Positions 1 through 5,137 of a stretch of DNA of 10,019 bases are shown piece after piece; position 1 is the first letter of the stretch; every line of letters starts with the position of its first letter. The DNA comes from Deltaproteobacteria bacterium UBA5799 (GTDB lineage: Bacteria > Desulfobacterota > GWC2-55-46). The stretch spans positions 1-10,019 of the forward strand of contig DIDN01000141.1 of NCBI GenBank assembly GCA_002418185.1, in the 5' to 3' direction. A program made the translations under genes and the position numbers. The notes beneath the pieces were generated by a model. The model searched no databases, was not told where the DNA came from, and worked only from the letters and a program-made list of their open reading frames with translations.

Positions 1-465
1 GGCCGGCGCGGCCTCGGCCCGTGCTTCGGGAGCCGGCGCCTCCCCGGGCTCTACGGGCGTCCCGAGGGTCTTTTCCAGCTCTTCCTCGACCGTGAGCTCC
101 GCGAGTATCTCGGCCGCGGACTTCTCCTTCACCTTCCTTGCGGAGGTCTTCCTCGGTGCCTCTTTCTTCTCGTCGGCCTTGCCCCTGCCCCTGGCGGGCC
201 TGCCCTTTTTGTCGTCTTTTTTCTCGTCCTTGGCCTTCGCTGCCGGGGCTGCGGCTGCCGGGGCAGCGGCTTCAAGCTCCTGGGGCTTGGGCTGCACCTC
301 CGCGCCTGCGGCCGGTTTCGTCTCTTCGGCCTTTGCGGCTGCCTTTTCAGGCGCGGGTGCGGGCTTTTTCGGCGCGGTCCTCCGTCTTATGACCGAAGGC
401 TTTATACGCTTCTCAACGACATCTCCGCCCTGCTGTATCTCTTTTTCTTTTTCTTTTTGTGTCAT
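1..465 (-). CDS. infB: Translation initiation factor IF-2, N-terminal part (runs off the left edge)
   Basis: The frame is open from an ATG at 465-463 to the window edge, giving 155 residues with no stop. IF-2 is the GTPase that places initiator tRNA on the 30S subunit, but its G domain and C-terminal domains lie outside this window. What is visible is the variable N-terminal region: a charged start (MTQKEKEKE), an EKRIKPSVIRRR segment at about residues 19-30, then a long Lys/Ala/Pro/Glu-rich linker. An 'xVIRRR' stretch followed by such a linker is typical of deltaproteobacterial IF-2. The position after rimP-nusA-ylxR supports the call strongly. The ribosome site GAGG lies only 3 bases from the ATG, which is short. 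An in-frame TTG at 519-517 is the only upstream alternative and has no ribosome site. Oddly, no IF2_N domain precedes the VIRRR segment, although other IF-2 proteins usually begin with one. Confidence 0.82.
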   Translation of the reverse strand, partial: MTQKEKEKEIQQGGDVVEKRIKPSVIRRRTAPKKPAPAPEKAAAKAEETKPAAGAEVQPKPQELEAAAPAAAAPAAKAKDEKKDDKKGRPARGRGKADEKKEAPRKTSARKVKEKSAAEILAELTVEEELEKTLGTPVEPGEAPAPEARAEAAPA

Positions 466-496
466 ATTCCTCGCCCAAAGATTATTGCCGGGACTC

Positions 497-519
497 TTGC
501 ATCCGGGTTCCGGATGCAA
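497..519 (-). repeat. Perfect 10-bp inverted repeat (hairpin) between ylxR and infB
   Basis: TTGCATCCGG (497-506) and CCGGATGCAA (510-519) are exact reverse complements with a 3-base spacer. In the minus-strand mRNA this forms a tight hairpin starting 12 bases after the ylxR stop and ending about 30 bases before the infB ATG. No T-run follows it on either strand, so it is not a standard intrinsic terminator. An mRNA processing or stability element, a translational control of infB, or a protein-binding palindrome are all possible; the sequence does not decide between them. Confidence 0.8.
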
Positions 520-531
520 TGCAGCGTGAAC

Positions 532-810
532 TCATCGGCCGCGGCCCGATATGCAGGCTGCCGCGCCCCTTATCTCTTCCCATAACGCTTCCGGGGCCCC
601 TGCATGCGTGGCCGACCTTAGAGCCCTCTGAAACGCGTTCTTTTTCAAGGCAGCCGCCAGGCAGCCCTTGTCGGGGCATATGTAAGCGCCCCTGCCCCCG
701 AGCCTGCCCGAACTGTCGGCCCTTAGCCTCCCCTCACCGTCGAGCGCGAGCCTTACAAGCGCCGACTTGGGAAGGACCGACCTGCAGCCCAGGCACGTCC
801 TCTCAGGCAT
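532..810 (-). CDS. ylxR: YlxR/RnpM family RNA-binding protein (DUF448)
   Basis: This 92-residue protein has the YlxR hallmarks: PERTCLGCR at residues 2-10, a basic LVRLALDGEGRL segment, GRGAYICP at about 39-46, and a following KGCLAAALKKNAFQRALR helix. YlxR is a small nucleic-acid-binding protein almost always coded between nusA and infB. In Bacillus it has been reported to bind RNase P RNA and modulate it, hence the name RnpM. I chose the ATG at 810-808, not the further-upstream start at 840. It puts Met directly before the conserved PERTC, gives the usual family length, and has GAAGGG just upstream. With this start the gene overlaps the 3' end of nusA by 8 bases (nusA stops at 805-803), so translation is probably coupled. 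Its TGA at 534-532 is followed by the hairpin before infB. Confidence 0.93.
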   Translation of the reverse strand: MPERTCLGCRSVLPKSALVRLALDGEGRLRADSSGRLGGRGAYICPDKGCLAAALKKNAFQRALRSATHAGAPEALWEEIRGAAACISGRGR

Positions 811-2116
811 TACCCTTCTCGGAGCGCGCGGAGACGGCATCGAGCACCTTTCCGATGCCGTCCTCGTCCAGCCCCTCTATCTTCTCGAGCTCTTCCCTGG
901 TCACATGAGTGAGGCTGTCGGCGCTTACGTACCCGGCTGCCGCCAGCAGGGTAGAGAGCTCGGGGGTGAGGCCGAGGGTTTCGCCGATTTCGCTTGCGGC
1001 GGCGGCCCTCTCGCGGTCTTCCCTCTCGCCGGCCGCCTGGACCTCTTTCCTCAGGGCCTCCTCGGGGGTAAGCTTCTCCGTTATCCCCTTGGACTCGCTC
1101 TCGGTCCGGATGTCTATCTTCCAGCCCGTGAGCTTTGCCGCGAGCCTCACGTTCTGGCCCTTCTTGCCTATCGCGAGCGAGAGCTGGTCGTCAGGGACGA
1201 TCACCTCCATCGCGTGCTCCTCGTCGTCGACGATTACCCTCGATATCTGGGCGGGCGAGAGCGTGTTCTTGACGTAAATCGCGGTGTCTTCGGACCAGTG
1301 GACTATGTCTATCTTCTCGCCCTTCAGCTCCTGCACCACGGCCTGCACCCTGGAGCCCTTGACGCCCACGCACGCCCCTACCGGGTCAACGTCCGAGTTG
1401 TGCGACACCACGGCTATCTTGGCCCTTTCGCCAGGCTCCCTGGCCGCGCCCTTTATCTCCACGATGCCTTCGTAGACCTCGGGGACCTCCATCTGGAAGA
1501 GCTTCATTATGAAGGCCGGGTGCGTCCTTGACAGGATTATCTGCGGCCCCCTGGCCTCGACCTTGACGTCGAGTATCACGCCCCTTATCCTCTCGCCCTG
1601 CCTGTAGCCCTCGCGCCTGACCTGCTCTTTCTTGGAAAGCAGCGCCTCGGCCCTGCCGAGGTCGACGATTATGTCGCCCTTCTCGAACCGCTGGACGATG
1701 CCGGTGACTATCTCGCCCCTCTTGGAGGAGTACTCGTTGTAGATGATGTTCCTCTCGGCCTCGCGGACCTTCTGTATGATTATCTGCTTCGCGGTCTGCG
1801 CGTCGATGCGGCCGAACTCCTTGGAGTCGAGCTTCACCCCGAGGCTGTCGCCGAGAGCGGCCTCGGGGTCGAGCTCCCTGGCGCCATCGAGGTTTATCTG
1901 GGTGTCCGGGTCCTCGACGGACTCGACCACGTCCTTGAAGAGGAAGAGCTCTATCTCGCCCATCTCCTCCTGGTAGTGCGCCTCTATGACCTTGTTGGGG
2001 CCGAACCTCTTTTCGGCGGCCTTGAGCATTGCCGTCTCCAGGGCCTCGATAAGTATGTGCTTGTCGATGCCCTTGTCCTTGCCGACCTGGTCGATTATAT
2101 TGGCCAAGTTAAGCAT
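803..2116 (-). CDS. nusA: Transcription termination/antitermination factor NusA
   Basis: The product has 437 residues. NusA binds RNA polymerase and the nascent RNA, modulating pausing, intrinsic and Rho-dependent termination, and rRNA antitermination. Domains in order: RNAP-binding N-terminal domain at about 1-125, with the typical opening LNLANIIDQVGKDKGI; S1 domain at about 133-198, ending in QIILSRTHP; KH1 with GACVGVKGSR at about 247-256; KH2 with LAIGKKGQNVRLA at about 314-326; and one short helix-hairpin-helix-like C-terminal module at about 375-430 (EIGETLGLTPELSTLL..., LEKIEGLDEDGIGKVL). This is longer than core-only NusA but shorter than enterobacterial NusA, which carries two acidic repeats. 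The ATG at 2116-2114 has GGAGGA about 8 bases upstream. It follows rimP after 148 bases and overlaps ylxR by 8 bases. NusA may act on the terminator-like element ahead of rimP, as NusA is known to autoregulate this operon in enterobacteria; here that is inference. Confidence 0.98.
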   Translation of the reverse strand: MLNLANIIDQVGKDKGIDKHILIEALETAMLKAAEKRFGPNKVIEAHYQEEMGEIELFLFKDVVESVEDPDTQINLDGARELDPEAALGDSLGVKLDSKEFGRIDAQTAKQIIIQKVREAERNIIYNEYSSKRGEIVTGIVQRFEKGDIIVDLGRAEALLSKKEQVRREGYRQGERIRGVILDVKVEARGPQIILSRTHPAFIMKLFQMEVPEVYEGIVEIKGAAREPGERAKIAVVSHNSDVDPVGACVGVKGSRVQAVVQELKGEKIDIVHWSEDTAIYVKNTLSPAQISRVIVDDEEHAMEVIVPDDQLSLAIGKKGQNVRLAAKLTGWKIDIRTESESKGITEKLTPEEALRKEVQAAGEREDRERAAAASEIGETLGLTPELSTLLAAAGYVSADSLTHVTREELEKIEGLDEDGIGKVLDAVSARSEKGNA

Positions 2117-2220
2117 TCAGAAAATCCTCCGGTTCCATCTGATAATTTTTTCTTGAAATCGCCGTTTTTTTCATTTTTTGCCGACGGGAATAAAAATGCC
2201 CGCATGGTTTCCTACACGCT

Positions 2221-2264
2221 CCGCTTCTTCCCGCCAGCGGAAAAAATACCCGATTCAGAAGCGG
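2221..2264 (-). other. Stem-loop in the rimP-nusA spacer, abutting the rimP stop codon
   Basis: CCGCTTCT (2221-2228) and AGAAGCGG (2257-2264) are exact reverse complements. In the minus-strand mRNA the first arm begins at the base right after the rimP TGA (2267-2265). The enclosed 28 bases hold a smaller CCGC/GCGG stem. No T-run follows, so it is more likely an mRNA processing or stability structure than a terminator. The remaining spacer down to nusA (2117-2220) is A/T-rich and shows no convincing ORF or promoter. Confidence 0.5.
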
Positions 2265-2729
2265 TCAAATCTCTATCTCAAGCCTGGCCTTTTCAATATT
2301 AGCCACGGCTATCGCGAACTTCCTGCCGTCGAAATCGGTAACGAGGACCTCGCCGTCGCGGGCCTCGTCTATTACCGCCTTGAAGTTCCTTCTGCCCTCG
2401 ACCGGCTCCCTTGCCCTTATGCGCGCCCTCTTGCCCGCGAACCTTGCAAAGTCGGCCTCGGTCTTCAGGGGCCTGTCGAGCCCGGGGGACGAGACCTCGA
2501 GGTTGTAGCTCTGCGGTATCGGGTCCTCGACGTCGAGCACGGCGCCCAATTCCCTGCTTACGCGCTCGCAGTCCTCGAGCGTGACGCCGCCCGGCTTGTC
2601 TATGTAGACCCGGAGGACCCTCCTGCCGTACTCCGAGGTGTACGCCACATCAACGAGCTCAAGGCCGAAGCCCTCGGCCACGGGCCGCGCAAGCTCCCTG
2701 ATCCTGTCTTCGATGCCTTCCGGCTTCAA
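2265..2729 (-). CDS. rimP: Ribosome maturation factor RimP
   Basis: RimP binds the immature 30S subunit and assists its assembly. The sequence has the diagnostic features: a GFGLELVDVAY strand near the N-terminus, RRVLRVYIDKPGGVTLEDCERVS, then the very conserved SYNLEVSSPGLDRPLK segment that closes the first domain, and a small C-terminal SH3-like barrel from about residue 95. I chose the TTG at 2729-2727. It has GGAGG 4 bases upstream and gives 154 residues, the usual family length. The frame also opens at a TTG at 2798-2796, which adds 23 residues unlike RimP and lies right beside the U-tract of the leader terminator, so I reject it. It is the first gene of the rimP-nusA-ylxR-infB operon. 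The TTG start may keep expression low. There is no in-frame ATG or GTG near the domain start. Confidence 0.93.
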   Translation of the reverse strand: MKPEGIEDRIRELARPVAEGFGLELVDVAYTSEYGRRVLRVYIDKPGGVTLEDCERVSRELGAVLDVEDPIPQSYNLEVSSPGLDRPLKTEADFARFAGKRARIRAREPVEGRRNFKAVIDEARDGEVLVTDFDGRKFAIAVANIEKARLEIEI

Positions 2730-2800
2730 CCTGCCTCCAACTCCCTTGAAGCGGTCGGGCCGCTGAAATAGGGACGTCCGGGAGAGACTGCCTCCCAAAC

Positions 2801-2826
2801 AAAAAAAGTGAGCAAAGGCCCACTTT
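2801..2826 (-). terminator. Intrinsic terminator in the rimP operon leader (candidate attenuator)
   Basis: Read on the minus strand, AAAGTGGGC (2826-2818) pairs with GCTCACTTT (2813-2805) over 9 bp, including one G-U pair, around a CTTT loop. A run of seven T follows directly (2807-2801), three of which belong to the stem. This is a textbook Rho-independent terminator for minus-strand transcription. On the plus strand the A·C mismatch and the lack of a following T-run make it poor. No minus-strand gene lies upstream for it to end, because the neighbour is divergent, so it sits between the rimP promoter and rimP. Premature termination control of the operon is the simplest reading. Confidence 0.75.
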
Positions 2827-2854
2827 AGATGTAAGAGGGTTTTTAATTAAATAC

Positions 2855-2883
2855 AATTTAACACACAACAAGCGCCTTTGCAA
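2855..2883 (-). promoter_or_regulatory. Probable promoter of the rimP-nusA-ylxR-infB operon
   Basis: On the minus strand, TTGCAA (2883-2878) and TAAATT (2860-2855) are separated by 17 bases; each box matches 4 of 6 consensus positions for the housekeeping sigma factor. The start site would be near 2848. The leader would then be about 120 bases long and would meet the intrinsic terminator some 20 bases in. The match is moderate, and a promoter further upstream is possible. Confidence 0.45.
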
Positions 2884-2973
2884 GGCCAAAATTCAGGTTT
2901 TTTCGAGCCGAATCATGGCATTCCGGGTCTTGCGGCCAGGCCGGAGAGCGAGCGGGAAAAGACCAAATACCGC

Positions 2974-3002
2974 TTGTTAAAGGGGGGTTGCTCTGCTATA
3001 CT
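2974..3002 (+). promoter_or_regulatory. Promoter of the BON / Cys-rich gene pair
   Basis: TTGTTA (2974-2979) and TATACT (2997-3002) are exactly 17 bases apart. A TG one base before the -10 box gives an extended -10 (TGCTATACT). The start site would be near 3009. This placement argues against the in-frame ATG at 2988, which would lie inside the promoter, and for the ATG at 3084. Confidence 0.65.
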
Positions 3003-3043
3003 CAACATCAATTTTTAAATCTTTACCTTAAAAGGCCCCAGAC

Positions 3044-3069
3044 AGCGGCGCGTCCCGGAACGGGCCGCT
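3044..3069 (+). promoter_or_regulatory. Stem-loop in the leader of the BON gene
   Basis: AGCGGC (3044-3049) pairs with GCCGCT (3064-3069), and CCG (3055-3057) pairs with CGG (3061-3063) inside it with a one-sided bulge. The structure ends 14 bases before the ATG at 3084. No clear Shine-Dalgarno sequence lies between them, so the structure may influence translation; the function is not shown by the sequence. Confidence 0.4.
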
Positions 3070-3083
3070 TCCGCGAAACCATA

Positions 3084-3776
3084 ATGGCCCCGAAAGAAAA
3101 CACCCCACAAGACATAGCAAAGGCCGTAAAGGCGGCGCTGGTAAGCGAGCTGCACATCGACCCGGCCCTCCATCCGGTCGAGGTCAGGATCGTGGACGGC
3201 TCTGTGCTCATCGAAGGCACGGTAGAGAAGATAGCGCAGAAAAAAAGGGCGCTCCTCTTTGCCATGGGCCTCGAAGGCGTCCCTGGCGTGATAGACAGGC
3301 TCAGGGTGCGCCCCGCCGCCCGCATGACCGACGACGAGATAAGGGAGCATGTCGTAACCGCGCTTTCCTCGGAAAGCGCCCTCAAGGGCCTCAGCATAGA
3401 GCCGGAGGTGAACGGGGGTGTAGTGGACCTCGAAGGCGAGGTCTGGTCTTTGAGCCACAAGCGCCTTGCAGGGGCCCTCGCCTGGTGGGTGCCGGGCTCG
3501 GTCGACGTAATAAACAGCATCGAGGTCGTGCCCCCGGAGGCCGACTCGGACGAGGAAGTGAGCGACGCGGTAAGGCTCATACTCGAAAAGGACAGGCTCG
3601 TCGACGCATCGAGCCTGAGGGTCTTCACCAGGGGCTGGGTGGTCACCCTCGACGGGGTCGTTGCGAGCGAGGAGAGCAGGGACGCCGCCGAGGACGACGC
3701 GTGGTTCACCTGGGGCGTAAACGACGTCGTAAACAACATCAAAGTGGACGCGGCCAGCAAGCACGAGCTGCCCTGA
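3084..3776 (+). CDS. Triple BON-domain protein, no signal peptide
   Basis: The product has 230 residues and consists almost entirely of three BON-like domains at about 10-76, 82-150 and 156-222. Each shows the alternation of a helix (DIAKAVKAALV, DEIREHVVTAL, EEVSDAVRLIL), a strand pair with a central Gly (GSVLIEGTV, GGVVDLEGEV, GWVVTLDGVV), a second helix, and a closing 'GV/DVINxI' strand. BON domains bind phospholipids or act as protein-association modules. Most known BON proteins are exported (OsmY, BamE-region lipoproteins), but this one has no signal peptide, lipobox or membrane segment and so looks cytoplasmic. The ATG at 3084 is favoured because the open frame's earlier ATG at 2988 overlaps the promoter; no strong ribosome site precedes either. 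The Cys-rich gene follows after 53 bases with no terminator between, so they are probably cotranscribed. The exact role is unknown. Confidence 0.85.
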   Translation: MAPKENTPQDIAKAVKAALVSELHIDPALHPVEVRIVDGSVLIEGTVEKIAQKKRALLFAMGLEGVPGVIDRLRVRPAARMTDDEIREHVVTALSSESALKGLSIEPEVNGGVVDLEGEVWSLSHKRLAGALAWWVPGSVDVINSIEVVPPEADSDEEVSDAVRLILEKDRLVDASSLRVFTRGWVVTLDGVVASEESRDAAEDDAWFTWGVNDVVNNIKVDAASKHELP

Positions 3777-3829
3777 AGTCCGCCTGCCTTTTTTCCACAA
3801 ACCTAACTTACGAGGAGGACCGGCTCAGC

Positions 3830-4435
3830 ATGGCAAAGAGCGCGGGCAGGAAGCCCGGAGCGAAAAAGAACACAGGCAAGATAAGGATAAGCAGGGTAGA
3901 CCCCGGTGTAGGCGAGCATAACGGCCTTTTCGACGAAGGCTGCTACGGGTGCGCCTGCGAGGACGAGTGCTGCGGCTGGGGCTGCGACGTGGACTACGCG
4001 ACCTACAAGCTCATCCTGAGGCACAGGGCGCTCATAGAGCCACTTATCGGCGCGAAGGTCGAGGACTGCTTCGCGACAGCGCTTAAAAAGGACAGCGACT
4101 ATATAGGCGGGGCGTTCAGGGAGACCGCCGTGAGGGAGAAAGACGAGCTCTGCGCCTTCCACCTCCGCGGCAAGAAGGGCTGCTCGCTCTTCTACCTCTG
4201 GGCCACGAAGAAGCTCCCCAAGAGGATAGTGCCTACGATATGCAGGACCTACCCCATAACATGGCACAGGGGCAGGCTCTTCATAGACACGCCCCTCAAG
4301 AAAAACTGCAAGGCAAAGGAGAAGGCGCCGAAGGGCGTAAAGGTGCCGTCCCTTTACGAGACGCAGAAAAAGGAGATAAGGGCGCTCTTCGACATACCCG
4401 AAAAGGAACTCAGGAAGCTGAAAGGCATAGGCTAA
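3830..4435 (+). CDS. Cysteine-rich YkgJ/CxxCxxCC-like putative metal-binding protein
   Basis: The product has 201 residues, eleven of them Cys. A first cluster reads C38-x2-C41-x-C43-x3-C47-C48-x3-C52. Later come C80, C108 (ELCAFH), C118 (KKGCSLF), C138 in PTICRTYP, and C160. A paired-Cys cluster, then 'C.F/L...GC.LY', then 'P..CR.YP' is the layout of the YkgJ / UPF0153 family and the related DUF3109 proteins, annotated as zinc- or iron-chelating or Fe-S proteins but without a firmly known biochemical role. The N-terminal 20 residues are strongly basic (Lys/Arg/Gly). There is no signal peptide or membrane segment. The ATG at 3830 has GAGGAGGA 10 bases upstream; the same frame extends upstream to 3485 through the BON gene but that part is shadow. 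The gene ends at TAA just before the bidirectional terminator. Family-level assignment is likely; function is unknown. Confidence 0.8.
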   Translation: MAKSAGRKPGAKKNTGKIRISRVDPGVGEHNGLFDEGCYGCACEDECCGWGCDVDYATYKLILRHRALIEPLIGAKVEDCFATALKKDSDYIGGAFRETAVREKDELCAFHLRGKKGCSLFYLWATKKLPKRIVPTICRTYPITWHRGRLFIDTPLKKNCKAKEKAPKGVKVPSLYETQKKEIRALFDIPEKELRKLKGIG

Positions 4436-4439
4436 AAAG

Positions 4440-4461
4440 AAAGGCCCCGTAAGGGGCCTTT
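4440..4461. terminator. Bidirectional intrinsic terminator between the convergent operons
   Basis: AAAGGCCCC (4440-4448) and GGGGCCTTT (4453-4461) form a 9-bp stem with a GTAA loop. The plus strand continues T-rich (TTCTTCT). The minus strand continues TCTTTTTAG. It begins 5 bases after the Cys-rich gene's stop and lies 34 bases past the cyclophilin stop, so it can end both transcripts. Confidence 0.88.
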
Positions 4462-4494
4462 TCTTCTCACCGAGTCTATCTTAGTTCAGGCAAC

Positions 4495-5076
4495 CTACTC
4501 CACCACCCTCACCTTCATCTCCACCCTCTCGTTCGGCAGGTCCCTGGGGTCTCTCGGCAGGGCAACTATCTTGTCCGCGACCTCCATGCCCCTGGTGACC
4601 TCGCCGAATACGGTGTACTGGCCGTCGAGGAAGTTCGAGTCCTTGACCACTATGAAGAACTGCGAGCCCGCGCTGTCCGGGTGCTGAGACCTGGCCATCG
4701 ATACGACGCCCCTCTTGTGGGGCCTCTCGTTGAACTCGGCCTTTACGTTCCAGCCCGGCCCGCCGGTGCCGTAGAGCCTCTTGTCGAGGCCTTTGGTATT
4801 GGGGTCGCCGCCCTGTATCATGAAGCCTGGTATCACCCTGTGGAATATCGTGCCGTCGTAGAAACCATCCCCGGCGAGCTTAAGGAAGTTCTCGACGTGC
4901 CCTGGCGCGACCTCCGGGAAGAACATTATCTCGATCTCGCCGTACTTGGTCTCGATGACGGCCCTCTTCTCGACTGCTTCTCCCATCCTCTTACCTGCTC
5001 CTTCCCTAGCGTTTATCAAGGCAGGCAAGGCCGCCATGATAATTACGACAAGTGAAATCAAAAGAAAGCGTCTCAT
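4495..5076 (-). CDS. Exported cyclophilin-type peptidyl-prolyl cis-trans isomerase
   Basis: The product has 193 residues. It starts with a signal peptide (basic MRR, hydrophobic LLISLVVIIMAALPALI, probable cleavage after INA near residue 23), so it probably acts in the periplasm as a proline isomerase in protein folding. The cyclophilin core spans about 38-193. FHRVIPGFMIQGGDP at 78-92 carries the catalytic Arg80 and Gln88, and GSQFFIV at 137-143 and FLDGQYTVFGEV at 149-160 complete the active-site wall. Phe149 and Tyr154 stand where cyclosporin-sensitive eukaryotic enzymes have Trp and His, as in many bacterial cyclophilins, which suggests weak cyclosporin binding. The ATG at 5076-5074 has GGAGGGG about 4 bases upstream. 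It lies 57 bases after cca in the same direction. A promoter-like pair at 5137-5109 may give it its own start. PpiA-like, but I do not assign the symbol. Confidence 0.95.
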   Translation of the reverse strand: MRRFLLISLVVIIMAALPALINAREGAGKRMGEAVEKRAVIETKYGEIEIMFFPEVAPGHVENFLKLAGDGFYDGTIFHRVIPGFMIQGGDPNTKGLDKRLYGTGGPGWNVKAEFNERPHKRGVVSMARSQHPDSAGSQFFIVVKDSNFLDGQYTVFGEVTRGMEVADKIVALPRDPRDLPNERVEMKVRVVE

Positions 5077-5102
5077 GGACCCCTCCGGACTCCGGTTATC
5101 GA

Positions 5103-5135
5103 GACAATAGTAAACCCCAAAGGGGCTTCATTGTC
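5103..5135 (-). other. Two-tier stem-loop at the cca stop codon
   Basis: On the minus strand an outer GACAAT/ATTGTC stem (5135-5130 with 5108-5103) encloses an inner AAGCCCC/GGGGTTT stem (5128-5122 with 5118-5112, one G-T pair) with a TTT loop. The outer stem begins within the cca TGA. No T-run follows, so it is a weak terminator candidate; an mRNA 3'-end or processing structure is as likely. It overlaps the putative cyclophilin promoter. Confidence 0.55.
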
Positions 5136-5137
5136 AA
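5109..5137 (-). promoter_or_regulatory. Possible promoter of the cyclophilin gene
   Basis: On the minus strand a consensus -35, TTGACA (5137-5132), includes the cca TGA stop codon. It lies 17 bases before TTTACT (5114-5109), which matches 4 of 6 positions of the -10 consensus. The start site would be near 5102, leaving a leader of about 25 bases that holds the GGAGGGG ribosome site. The overlap with a stem-loop means the boxes could be coincidental. Confidence 0.4.

Larger units (their letters stand above)
2730..3083. other. Divergent intergenic region between rimP and the BON gene
   Basis: These 354 bases hold no gene I can support. From left to right: the rimP leader (2730-2800), a minus-strand intrinsic terminator (2801-2826), an A/T-rich stretch with a minus-strand promoter (2855-2883), about 85 bases in which I see nothing definite (2890-2973), a plus-strand promoter (2974-3002), and the leader of the BON gene with a stem-loop (3044-3069). 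No tRNA or recognisable riboswitch was found by eye. A small minus-strand RNA ending at the 2801-2826 terminator cannot be excluded. Confidence 0.7.

Noticed and set aside
440..465. AAAAAG hexamer repeated three times at the infB start, as a possible phase-variable tract
   Set aside because: The unit is 6 bases, so copy changes stay in frame, and it simply codes Lys-Glu repeats.
767..1531. A 254-residue open frame on the plus strand
   Set aside because: It is antisense to nusA and ylxR and has no recognisable motif.
2730..2798. Extension of RimP to a TTG at 2798
   Set aside because: No ribosome site, it abuts the terminator U-tract, and the added residues do not resemble RimP.
2884..2973. 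Possible tRNA or small RNA in the intergenic region
   Set aside because: No cloverleaf, T-loop or clear terminator pairing found by eye on the plus strand; nothing specific to report.
2988..3083. Extension of the BON protein to an upstream ATG at 2988
   Set aside because: That ATG lies between the -35 and -10 boxes of a well-matched promoter, and the extra 32 residues look like translated leader.
3015..3800. Two minus-strand open frames of about 250 residues
   Set aside because: Both are antisense to the BON gene, whose plus-strand product has three clear BON repeats and a good promoter.
3485..3829. Extension of the Cys-rich protein upstream through the BON gene
   Set aside because: The upstream part is a shifted-frame shadow of the BON gene; the ATG at 3830 has a strong ribosome site.
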